From JBBRFH01 sp038224615 (lineage in GTDB: Bacteria > Planctomycetota > Phycisphaerae > Tepidisphaerales > Tepidisphaeraceae), in NCBI GenBank assembly GCA_038224615.1, contig JBBRFH010000097.1:1-11697 (forward strand): a DNA stretch of 11,697 nt. The letters are read 5' to 3'. The notes beneath the pieces were generated by a model, which ran no database searches, was not told where the DNA came from, and saw only the letters and a program-made list of their open reading frames with translations. Shown piece by piece: positions 1 through 5,917 of this stretch; position 1 is the first letter of the stretch, and every line of letters starts with the position of its first letter. Both the position numbers and the translations under genes were made by a program.

Positions 1-151
1 ATGGGGTGCAGAGCAATGCGATGCTCGCGGTGTGGCCGTGGCTGAAGTTGCGTCCGCCGACCGGGCCGAGTTCGCCTGCAGCGCGGACTTGCGCAATGGC
101 GTTGTGTACTGCGTGCTCGGCGTCGGTGCTCAGCCCGGCGGCGAATTTCAT
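1..151 (-). CDS. FIST-domain-like protein, N-terminal fragment
   Basis: This reading frame is open from an ATG at 151-149 to the left window edge, giving 50 codons. The protein begins MKFAAGLSTDAEHAVHNAIA, followed by a Gly-rich stretch and a hydrophobic segment ending in IALLCTP. The opening 'FAAGLST...A...A' resembles the N-terminus of FIST proteins, which are sensory ligand-binding domains of signal transduction systems, but only the very start is visible, so the family call is tentative. The start lies 2 nt beyond the lipB stop codon (TGACCATG), with no clear Shine-Dalgarno sequence, so translation is probably coupled to lipB. The codons are GC-rich in the third position, as in the neighbouring genes, which supports a real gene. 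The role cannot be judged from 50 residues. Confidence 0.5.
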   Translation of the reverse strand, partial: MKFAAGLSTDAEHAVHNAIAQVRAAGELGPVGGRNFSHGHTASIALLCTP

Positions 152-153
152 GG

Positions 154-828
154 TCATCGGCCTGTATTGTGTCGGCCCATCGTGGTGACGCAAGTTTCGA
201 TTTGTTTTGCCAGCACCGGTTTGATCTCCACCATCGACGGACAGCGCTCGCCAAGCAGTTGCTGCATCGACGTCACGGGACGCCCCGTGAGGCCGCAGGG
301 GACGATCAACTCGAAGTAGCGCAAGTCGGTTGCGACATTCAACGCGATTCCGTGCATGGAGATGCCGCGCTTGATCCGCACGCCCAGCGCACAGACCTTG
401 GCGGGTGTTCCGTCGGAACGGCGAACCCACACGCCGATGGCGCCGGGATCGAGAAAAGCCTCGATCCCGAAGTGCCCCAGCGTGCCGATGACCGCGTGCT
501 CCAGCGCCTTCACGTACCCGCCGACCGAAAGCTGATGATCGTTCAGCCGCACGATCGGATACGCGACAAGCTGCCCCGGCCCGTGGAAGGTGATGTCCCC
601 GCCGCGATCGGATTCGACGACGTCGACGCCCATCTCCTTGAGCATCTCCCGCGACGCCACCAGATGCATTGCGCTGTCGGCGGCTCGGCGTCCGAAAGTG
701 ATGACGGGGGGGTGTTCGACGAAGAGGATCGATTCGGTTCCCGTGCCATCAAGGATTTGCGCGTGGACGCGTTCCTGGGAGTTCCAGGCGCTCTGATAGT
801 CGAGGGTTGCCAAGTCAAGGAGGTCCAT
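154..828 (-). CDS. lipB: Lipoyl(octanoyl) transferase LipB
   Basis: LipB moves the octanoyl group from octanoyl-ACP to lipoyl domains of 2-oxoacid dehydrogenases and glycine cleavage H protein, the first step of de novo lipoate assembly in the cytoplasm. The 224-residue protein has the family's normal length and hallmarks: RGGDITFHGPGQ at residues 75-86, KVCALGVRI at 144-152 with the conserved Lys144, HGIALNV at 159-165, and PCGLTGRPVTS at 177-187 with the catalytic Cys178. The ATG at 828-826 is preferred because the family begins close to the 'DLATLDYQ' segment; GGAG lies only 3 nt upstream, so the in-frame GTG at 840-838 is an alternative start. A longer frame upstream runs through a REP hairpin and into the transposase gene and is not credible. 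The gene is coupled to the FIST-like gene downstream. A REP hairpin lies about 28 nt upstream of the start. Confidence 0.95.
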   Translation of the reverse strand: MDLLDLATLDYQSAWNSQERVHAQILDGTGTESILFVEHPPVITFGRRAADSAMHLVASREMLKEMGVDVVESDRGGDITFHGPGQLVAYPIVRLNDHQLSVGGYVKALEHAVIGTLGHFGIEAFLDPGAIGVWVRRSDGTPAKVCALGVRIKRGISMHGIALNVATDLRYFELIVPCGLTGRPVTSMQQLLGERCPSMVEIKPVLAKQIETCVTTMGRHNTGR

Positions 829-850
829 CAGCTCCGTCACGTTTACCACG

Positions 851-877
851 TTTAGCCGCGTCGTCCACGACGCGCTA
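851..877 (+). repeat. REP hairpin, copy 1
   Basis: The sequence TTTAGC is followed by a perfect 7-bp stem, CGCGTCG (857-863), a TCCA loop (864-867) and CGACGCG (868-874). CTA (875-877) can pair with the leading TAG (853-855), leaving one bulged C. The TAG head followed by a GC-rich hairpin is the form expected of REP elements mobilised by RAYT transposases, and the RAYT gene ends 14 nt away. Read on the minus strand, it lies in the upstream or leader region of lipB. Confidence 0.75.
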
Positions 878-890
878 GACCAAATGGGTT

Positions 891-1484
891 CTAGACGGGA
901 TAGGACCGCACGAACGCAAACGTCTGCGGCGCGAGCCTCGCGCGGGACGGGTTCTTGACGACGTAGTCGATTGCTCCAGGAATCTCCGAAGCATCGTCGA
1001 TGAAGCGCTTCCAGCCGCCATGCGCCCAGGGTGTCGGAATTGTGCCGCGCGGTCCCACGCATCCCGCAAGGGGATGCATCGCGGCCCGGGTTAGCGCTCG
1101 GGTTGCGGCGCGTTTCAGGTAGCCGATCAGGTCTTCGACCAGAAGGTGATGACGCATCGCAACGAGGTGAACGTGGTCAGGCATGATCGCGCACGCGTGG
1201 ACGGTCAGACGCAGCATCTCAATTGTTTCTGCGAACGCGTTGGCGACGACGTCACGCTGGTCGGCGGTCAGTTTCACCACCGGGTACAAAAGCGCCTCGC
1301 GGATGGCACGGTTCTTTTCCTGATCGTGTGGAACGTGCGCGATCGATCGGCGCGTGCTCACCTTCCTTGGCTCACCGAACGGTTTCAGGTGTTTCGCCCA
1401 GACTACGTCAGACCACGATCCGCGGTCGTCATTGGGAGGCCAGAAGCCATAGCAGGCGAACGTAAAGTGCGAGGCGATCACCAT
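891..1484 (-). CDS. REP-associated (RAYT-type, IS200-like Y1) transposase
   Basis: This 197-residue protein belongs to the HUH/Y1 transposase superfamily, single-copy 'domesticated' enzymes thought to nick and move REP hairpins as single-stranded DNA. The HUH signature is clear in HACAIMPDHVHLV (residues 96-108), with His104 and His106. Downstream come YLKRAATRAL (122-131) and a C-terminal block with GGWKRF (156-161) and IDYVVKNPSRARLAPQTFAFV (172-192), typical of RAYT-related proteins. The catalytic tyrosine cannot be assigned with confidence; Tyr122 and Tyr174 are the candidates. The start at 1484 is chosen because AAGGGG lies 7 nt upstream; the frame upstream of it reads through REP sequence. 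REP hairpins flank the gene on both sides, which is the usual RAYT arrangement and supports the call. There are no terminal inverted repeats of a conventional insertion sequence. Confidence 0.85.
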   Translation of the reverse strand: MVIASHFTFACYGFWPPNDDRGSWSDVVWAKHLKPFGEPRKVSTRRSIAHVPHDQEKNRAIREALLYPVVKLTADQRDVVANAFAETIEMLRLTVHACAIMPDHVHLVAMRHHLLVEDLIGYLKRAATRALTRAAMHPLAGCVGPRGTIPTPWAHGGWKRFIDDASEIPGAIDYVVKNPSRARLAPQTFAFVRSYPV

Positions 1485-1505
1485 CGGAACACCCCTTGCG
1501 AGCAG

Positions 1506-1533
1506 TTTAGCCGCATCGTCCACGATGCGTATC
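1506..1533 (+). repeat. REP hairpin, copy 2
   Basis: TTTAGC precedes CGCATCG (1512-1518), loop TCCA (1519-1522) and CGATGCG (1523-1529). It has the same architecture as copy 1, with one G-to-A change in the left arm matched by C-to-T in the right arm, so pairing is retained. It lies 22 nt upstream of the transposase start. Confidence 0.75.
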
Positions 1534-1566
1534 GCAAGAATACATCGCGATCGGCAATGCAGGAAT

Positions 1567-1591
1567 ACCACGTCGTGGACGACGCGGCTAC
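1567..1591 (-). repeat. REP hairpin, copy 3 (inverted partner of copy 2)
   Basis: On the minus strand this reads GTAGC, then CGCGTCG (1586-1580), loop TCCA (1579-1576) and CGACGTG (1575-1569), giving six Watson-Crick pairs plus one G-T. The GTAG head is the canonical REP tetranucleotide. With copy 2 it forms an inverted REP pair (REPIN-like, 1506-1591, 86 bp). The TAG at 1590-1588 is also the stop codon of the branching enzyme gene. Confidence 0.75.
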
Positions 1592-3633
1592 ATGGGGGTG
1601 CCGACCGGTGCCAGCACCTGCACGCTGCGGCTCGGCACGTACACCTGCAGGCTTTGCGGGCGCCCGCCTACGGGAGTTTGTTTGACGATGTACGTCTGGT
1701 TCTCTGCGGTCAGGCCATGCCCCTCGAAACGCTTGTCGTCGCTGTTGAGGACCACCTTGTAGTCGGTCGGGTCCGGCACTGGGATCCACCAGTCGCGGTG
1801 GCTCTTGGCCGGATGAAAATTGAACACGAACACCAGCGGACCGCGACGGAAGATGAGTTGCTTTTCGGCCTCGTGGACCCAGAGCTGTTCGATGAACCTG
1901 TCGTTCAGCAGGTTGTAGGTTTCGTCCAGCTTCGTCATCGCGCGATCGAACTCGGCCAGGCCCTTGTAGCGGAGTTGGTCGTTCTCCATCAGGCTCCACT
2001 GGCGGCGGCAATAGTGGTAGCTGTAGCCGTTGCCTTCGCGGGGGAAGTCGATCCATTCCGGATGGCCGAACTCGTTGCCGATGAAATTGAGGTACGCCTC
2101 GCCCGCCAGCGCGAAGGTGATCAGCCGGATCATCTTATGCAGCGCGATGCCGCGATCGACGACGACGCTCTGCCGGTCCCTGGCCATGTTCCAGTACATT
2201 TCCTGGTCCATCAGCCTGAACGCCAGCGTCTTGTCGCCGACCAGTGCCTGGTCGTGGCTTTCGGCGTAGCCGACGTGCTTCTCGGTGTGCCGGCGGTTCA
2301 TCAGCGTGCTGTAGATGTCGCCGAGCACCCAGTTGTCGTCGCTCTTCTCCTTCAGCAGCTTGATCCAGTTGTCGGGCACGCCCATCGACAGGCGGTAATC
2401 GAACCCCACGCCCCCGTCCTTCACCGGCCTGGCGATCCCGATCATCCCGCTGACGTCCTCGGCGACCGTGATCGCCTCGGGCATCACGCTGTGGATCACT
2501 TCGTTGGCCATCTGCAGATAGGTTACGGCGTCGTAGTCGACATTGGCGTCGAAGTAGTCGTTGTAGCTGGAGAACGATTTGCCCAGCCCGTGGTCGAGAT
2601 ACAGCATGCTCGTCACGCCGTCGAAGCGGTATCCGTCGAACCTGAACTCCTCGATCCAGTAGCGGCAGTTGCTGAGCAGGAATCGCTGCACTTCGTACTT
2701 GCTGTAGTCGAAGCAGAGGCTGTCCCACGCGTGGTGCTGCCCGCGCGGGCCAGCGTGGAAATACTGGTAGTCGGTGCCGTCGAACAAGTTCAGGCCTTCC
2801 TGCGTGTTCTTGACGGCGTGCGAGTGTACGAGGTCCATGATCACGAGGATGCCGTAGCCATGCGCGGTGTCGATCAGGTGCTTGAGATCCTCGGGGGTGC
2901 CGAAGCGCGAACTGGGAGCGAAGAAGTTGCTGACGTGATAGCCGAACGAGCCGTAATACGGGTGCTCCTGGATCGCCATGAGCTGGATCGTGTTGTAGCC
3001 GGCGCGGACGATGCGCGGCAACGTCTTGTCGGCGAACTCGCGGTAGGTGCCGACGCGCCCTTCTTCCTGGGCCATGCCGACGTGTGCTTCGTAGATGCGC
3101 ATGCCGCGGTTGAGCGTGGGGCGCGGGTTTTTCCAATCGTGCGTGCGGTCCCAGTATTGGCAGACGAACTGGACCGACTGCGGCTCCTGCACGACGCGGG
3201 TGGCGTAAGCGGGGATGCGGTCCATGGTTCCGCCATCGGGGAGGATGACGTGTGTCTTGGCGCGCGAGCCGTGGACCAGCGTGCCTTCGGGGAGGAAGGT
3301 CGACCAGATGCCGTACTCGTCGCGCACCAGCGGGTGAGCCCAGCGGTCCCAGCCGTTGAAATCACCGATGAGCCGCAGTTGCAGCGCCGCCGGCGCCCAC
3401 TCGCGATACCACACGCCCGGCTTGCCCTGGTGCTCGCCTTTGGTGAAACCGAAGTAGCGGTGCCCGAGCGAAACGTCGCCGAGCAGCCCGCCGGTGGAGG
3501 CGAATTTGCCCAGTGCCGTCTGAAGACGGCGCTGCCGATAGCGGAGCGCTTCGGCATGGGGTTCGAGCCACGGATCGAGGTCAATCAGCCCCGTTCCATC
3601 CGTGCGCGGCGGTCGCGAAGTGAGGGTGGCCAT
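1588..3633 (-). CDS. glgB: 1,4-alpha-glucan (glycogen) branching enzyme, eukaryotic-like GH13 type
   Basis: This enzyme cuts alpha-1,4 glucan chains and rejoins them as alpha-1,6 branches during glycogen synthesis in the cytoplasm. The 681-residue protein has an N-terminal CBM48-like module (GDFNGWDRWAHPL at 90-102), a GH13 TIM barrel and a C-terminal beta domain. Catalytic residues are Asp338 (GYRFDGVTSML), Glu392 (TVAEDVSG) and Asp461 (YAESHDQALVGDKTL); DLVHSH is at 267-272 and FIGNEFGHPEWIDFPR at 517-532. These blocks resemble human GBE1 and plant branching enzymes more than the usual bacterial GlgB, placing it with the eukaryotic-like GH13_8 group by recall of those sequences. The ATG at 3633 has no Shine-Dalgarno sequence, but TATCAT lies 7 nt upstream. 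The stop codon is donated by a REP hairpin. No glycogen synthase, phosphorylase or ADP-glucose pyrophosphorylase lies alongside. Confidence 0.95.
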   Translation of the reverse strand: MATLTSRPPRTDGTGLIDLDPWLEPHAEALRYRQRRLQTALGKFASTGGLLGDVSLGHRYFGFTKGEHQGKPGVWYREWAPAALQLRLIGDFNGWDRWAHPLVRDEYGIWSTFLPEGTLVHGSRAKTHVILPDGGTMDRIPAYATRVVQEPQSVQFVCQYWDRTHDWKNPRPTLNRGMRIYEAHVGMAQEEGRVGTYREFADKTLPRIVRAGYNTIQLMAIQEHPYYGSFGYHVSNFFAPSSRFGTPEDLKHLIDTAHGYGILVIMDLVHSHAVKNTQEGLNLFDGTDYQYFHAGPRGQHHAWDSLCFDYSKYEVQRFLLSNCRYWIEEFRFDGYRFDGVTSMLYLDHGLGKSFSSYNDYFDANVDYDAVTYLQMANEVIHSVMPEAITVAEDVSGMIGIARPVKDGGVGFDYRLSMGVPDNWIKLLKEKSDDNWVLGDIYSTLMNRRHTEKHVGYAESHDQALVGDKTLAFRLMDQEMYWNMARDRQSVVVDRGIALHKMIRLITFALAGEAYLNFIGNEFGHPEWIDFPREGNGYSYHYCRRQWSLMENDQLRYKGLAEFDRAMTKLDETYNLLNDRFIEQLWVHEAEKQLIFRRGPLVFVFNFHPAKSHRDWWIPVPDPTDYKVVLNSDDKRFEGHGLTAENQTYIVKQTPVGGRPQSLQVYVPSRSVQVLAPVGTPM

Positions 3634-3640
3634 ACAACCG

Positions 3641-3646
3641 ATGATA
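3641..3646 (-). promoter_or_regulatory. -10-like box TATCAT for glgB
   Basis: On the minus strand TATCAT ends 7 nt before the branching enzyme ATG, and no Shine-Dalgarno sequence lies between them. This spacing would put transcription start at or next to the ATG. No convincing -35 box is visible. Confidence 0.35.
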
Positions 3647-3719
3647 GGGCCTCTGCGCTCGCTCCGCGAACAAACTGCCACACCTCCGTTGCATTCGCTT
3701 AAGGCAGGATTTCCTCGAT

Positions 3720-3838
3720 CCGGGAAACGAACTCCTCCCGGCGAGTCGCGCTGGAGACGGTCCTGCCCGGGGGCGTCCGGATTCCTCACCCGGGTGGGGA
3801 GGAATCCGCACGTCTCCATGCGCTAAATAGACGTTTCC
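3720..3838. repeat. Nested inverted-repeat (structured) element in the divergent spacer
   Basis: Three colinear stems nest inside one another: GGAAACG (3723-3729) with CGTTTCC (3832-3838); GCGCTGGAGACG (3748-3759) with CGTCTCCATGCGC (3811-3823), 12 pairs with one bulged T; and GGATTCCTC (3779-3787) with GAGGAATCC (3799-3807), extended by CCC/GGG around a GGGT loop. An alternative local hairpin pairs CCGGGA (3720-3725) with TCCCGG (3736-3741), excluding the outer stem. No reading frame of note lies here. It could be a structured leader or small RNA, a control region for the two divergent genes, or a palindromic repeat element; the sequence does not decide. Confidence 0.6.
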
Positions 3839-3880
3839 AGTTCGGCTCCTGGATGTCGTGCAGTGTTCGGGTCTGACCAA

Positions 3881-3886
3881 TAGACT
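3881..3886 (+). promoter_or_regulatory. -10-like box TAGACT for the isomerase gene
   Basis: TAGACT ends 9 nt before the ATG at 3896, and no Shine-Dalgarno sequence lies between them. The placement fits a leaderless or very short-leader transcript. No clear -35 box is seen. Confidence 0.4.
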
Positions 3887-3895
3887 GCATCAACC

Positions 3896-4726
3896 ATGAC
3901 GACCTCCATACCAATTCCCACCGTGCGGCCGGGTCTCGTCTCGGTGACGTTTCGCACGCTGACGCCTGAACAAATCGTGGCGCTCGTGCAACGCGCCGGT
4001 CTGGTCGGCATCGAGTGGGGCGGCGACGTTCACGTTCCGCATGGGGATACCGCGCTCGCATCGCGCACTCGCAAGATGACCGCCGACGCCGGGCTGGTCG
4101 TCAGTGCCTACGGCTCGTACTACCGCTGCGCCGCGCCGGCGGACAAGACGCCGACGTGGGACGCGGTGATGGCGAGCGCCGCGGCGCTGGGCACGACGAC
4201 GATCCGCGTCTGGGCCGGCATCAACGGATCGGCCGACGCCGGCGCCGACGACCGGGCGCGCGTGATCGAAGACTTGAAACGCATCTGCCAACTCGCCGCG
4301 GCGCAGCGGATGACCGTCGACCTTGAATACCACGGCGGCACGCTCACCGACACGCTCGCATCAACGCTGTCGCTGTTGCAGGCTGCCGGCGCGCCGAACC
4401 TGCGAACGTTCTGGCAGCCGCGCCATGGCGTCAGCGCTGAGGGATCGGTCGCCGACATCCGCGCGCTTTCGCGGTGGCTGAGCAACGTCCACGTTTTCCA
4501 CTGGTGGCCGACCAGCGCCGACCGCAAACCGCTCGCCGACGGTGTCGACCGTTGGCGGGAATTCCTCGCGGCGCTGCCCAACGACGGCAAGTCGCGTTTC
4601 GCTTCACTGGAGTTCGTCTCATGCGACGACCCCGAGCAATTCATTCGCGACGCCAGGACGCTGCGCGAGGTGCTCGCTGGTTCGTCGTGTGGGCAGGATG
4701 CGGCTACTCGGCCATGGGGCGTCTGA
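3896..4726 (+). CDS. Sugar phosphate isomerase/epimerase (xylose isomerase-like TIM barrel)
   Basis: The 276-residue protein belongs to the AP-endonuclease-2/xylose-isomerase-like TIM-barrel family: metal-dependent isomerases, epimerases or dehydratases of sugars and inositols acting in the cytoplasm. The sequence shows GIEWGGDVHVPHGD (38-51), AYGSYYR (71-77), RVWAG (104-108), LEYHGG (143-148), FWQPRHG (172-178), VFHWWP (200-205) and LEFVS (238-242). Glu144, His202 and Glu239 are the likely metal ligands. The substrate cannot be told from sequence. The gene stands alone on the plus strand, divergent from glgB, with a TAGACT box but no Shine-Dalgarno sequence. The last dozen residues (SSCGQDAATRPWGV) look atypical and may come from read-through into repeat-like sequence. 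The TGA stop is also the target duplication of a MITE that begins at the next base. Confidence 0.85.
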   Translation: MTTSIPIPTVRPGLVSVTFRTLTPEQIVALVQRAGLVGIEWGGDVHVPHGDTALASRTRKMTADAGLVVSAYGSYYRCAAPADKTPTWDAVMASAAALGTTTIRVWAGINGSADAGADDRARVIEDLKRICQLAAAQRMTVDLEYHGGTLTDTLASTLSLLQAAGAPNLRTFWQPRHGVSAEGSVADIRALSRWLSNVHVFHWWPTSADRKPLADGVDRWREFLAALPNDGKSRFASLEFVSCDDPEQFIRDARTLREVLAGSSCGQDAATRPWGV

Positions 4727-4965
4727 TACGTTTCCGGTCTGAAACCCGCGCCCAAATGCCAAGGCGAACCGCGAAGCAGCGAAGAGCGCGAAGGAAGACG
4801 CGAAGAATGCCCATTTCGTTATTTCTTTGTGTTTCCCTTCGCGTTGATCATCGCGCTCATCGCATCTTCGCGGCTCGTATGGTTCTGAGGTCGCAATGCT
4901 GGGGCTGATAATTACTCGACACTCGACACTTTATGCCCGTGCGCGGGGTTCACACCTGAAATGTA
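4727..4965. mobile_element. MITE-like element, copy 1 (239 bp)
   Basis: This non-coding element is bounded by imperfect inverted repeats of about 25 bp (left TACGTTTCCGGTCTGA, right end on the complement TACATTTCAGGTGTGA; 21 of 25 match) and flanked by TGA at 4724-4726 and 4966-4968. A second copy of identical length lies at 8838-9076 in the same orientation, roughly 85-90% identical by eye. Inside the ends is a long imperfect palindrome built on spaced CGAAG boxes, then a short CTCGACA tandem. A TNA target duplication is known for the IS1031/IS427 groups of the IS5 family, so an IS5-type transposase is the likely mover; none is encoded here. Confidence 0.8.
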
Positions 4966-4968
4966 TGA

Positions 4969-5105
4969 AAGGGTTTGGCGGAACTCCAAAGTGTGGAGCG
5001 CGCCATTACCGCGCTGATGTAATCGCGCTTTCTCGCTCTGTCTCCCGCATACTCGTGGGCGAGAGCTGGGGTGGCTGCCGCCGCGTCCTGGTGAGCCAGC
5101 AGCGC
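4969..5105. repeat. Intergenic stretch with three small hairpins, possible terminator of the phosphodiesterase gene
   Basis: No gene is seen. Three inverted repeats follow one another: CTCCA/TGGAG (4984-4998); GCGCG and ATTAC (4999-5010, with a CC bulge) pairing with GTAATCGCGC (5019-5028); and GCTCT plus CCC (5035-5046) pairing with GGG plus AGAGC (5057-5066). The last lies 40-70 nt beyond the stop codon of the leftward phosphodiesterase gene and could end its transcript, although no T-run follows. The others may be dispersed repeat remnants. Confidence 0.35.
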
Positions 5106-5867
5106 CTACGCGAGAAACGCCCGCGCCTCATCGCACCGATCCGTGGCGATGCCGTCGATCTGCATCGCCAGTGCGCCGCGCCACGCGAGTTCGCTGTTGA
5201 GCGTGTAGAGCCACAACGGCAAGCCTGCGGCGTGGATCGCGGCAACGTCGGCGGCGCGCAACTGATCGTTCCAGTGCGCCGCCGTCGCGCCGGTGGCGCG
5301 CAGGGTGTCGATCCGGCCTTCGACCGCGCCACTGCCCAGCGCCGCCAGCGCCAGCGTCGGCGCGAGCGCGTGCAGGTGAGCGAGGTAAACCCAGTCGAAC
5401 GATTGCACGACGACGTGTTCGACCGCGTCGCGCCGCTGCAGCGCCTCGAGCGTCTGCTCGGGCGTGCCGGCCTTGCGCTCGATGAGCAGGACGCACGCAC
5501 GGCTGTACTTGTCGAGCACTTCGTCCAGCGCCGGCACCGTCGTGCCGGCGAACCGCTTGTCCTTCCAGGTCCCGACATCGAGCCGACGCAGTTCATCGAG
5601 CGTGTACGACACCACGGGCCTATACATTAGATCGCGATCCAGATGCGGATCGAGGTAACGGGCCAGCGTCGTGTCGTGTACGCAGACGAGATGGCTGTCG
5701 ACGGTGGGATGGAAATCCAACTCGACCATGTCCGCCCGCGCCGCCACCGCGGCATCGTACGAAGGCAGGGTGTTCTCGGGGTACGACCACGCCAGTCCGC
5801 GATGGCCGATCACCAGCGGGTGGTCGGCGGGCTGAGGCGACATCAGGGCTCGGATGCGATCATTCAT
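5106..5867 (-). CDS. Glycerophosphodiester phosphodiesterase
   Basis: GDPD enzymes hydrolyse glycerophosphodiesters from phospholipid turnover to sn-glycerol-3-phosphate and an alcohol. The 253-residue TIM-barrel protein has the family residues in order: GHRG (21-24, His22 and Arg23), PENT (30-33, Glu31), MVELDFHPTVD (47-57, metal ligands Glu49 and Asp51), VHDTTL (63-68, catalytic His64), TVPALDEVL (110-118) and LLIERK (127-132). There is no signal peptide, so it is likely cytoplasmic and UgpQ-like rather than periplasmic GlpQ. The ATG at 5867 is fixed by GGAGG 7 nt upstream; a longer frame would overlap the HAD gene. It lies 50 nt downstream of the HAD phosphatase gene on the same strand, suggesting one transcript for phosphodiester breakdown and dephosphorylation. 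Confidence 0.93.
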   Translation of the reverse strand: MNDRIRALMSPQPADHPLVIGHRGLAWSYPENTLPSYDAAVAARADMVELDFHPTVDSHLVCVHDTTLARYLDPHLDRDLMYRPVVSYTLDELRRLDVGTWKDKRFAGTTVPALDEVLDKYSRACVLLIERKAGTPEQTLEALQRRDAVEHVVVQSFDWVYLAHLHALAPTLALAALGSGAVEGRIDTLRATGATAAHWNDQLRAADVAAIHAAGLPLWLYTLNSELAWRGALAMQIDGIATDRCDEARAFLA

Positions 5868-5917
5868 GGTGTGGCCTCCGCAGTCGCAGGGTCGGTTCGA
5901 TGATAGGCGGCGGCTCG

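Noticed and set aside
878..896. GTCTAG direct repeat (on the minus strand) after the transposase gene, considered as a target duplication
   Set aside because: Both copies lie on the same side of the gene, and no matching copy is found on the other side; HUH enzymes of this type do not usually make duplications.
829..1062. N-terminal extension of lipB by 78 codons
   Set aside because: It runs through the REP hairpin and the 3' end of the transposase gene, and LipB proteins start near the downstream ATG.
1525..3702. A 725-codon open frame on the plus strand opposite the branching enzyme
   Set aside because: It is antisense to a gene with all its catalytic motifs; the translation is rich in Val, Ala, Glu, His and Asp without domain features, as expected for a mirror frame of GC-rich coding DNA.
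4736..4908. Small open frames inside the MITE
   Set aside because: Translations are Arg-rich repeats caused by the CGAAG boxes, and reading frames differ between the two copies.
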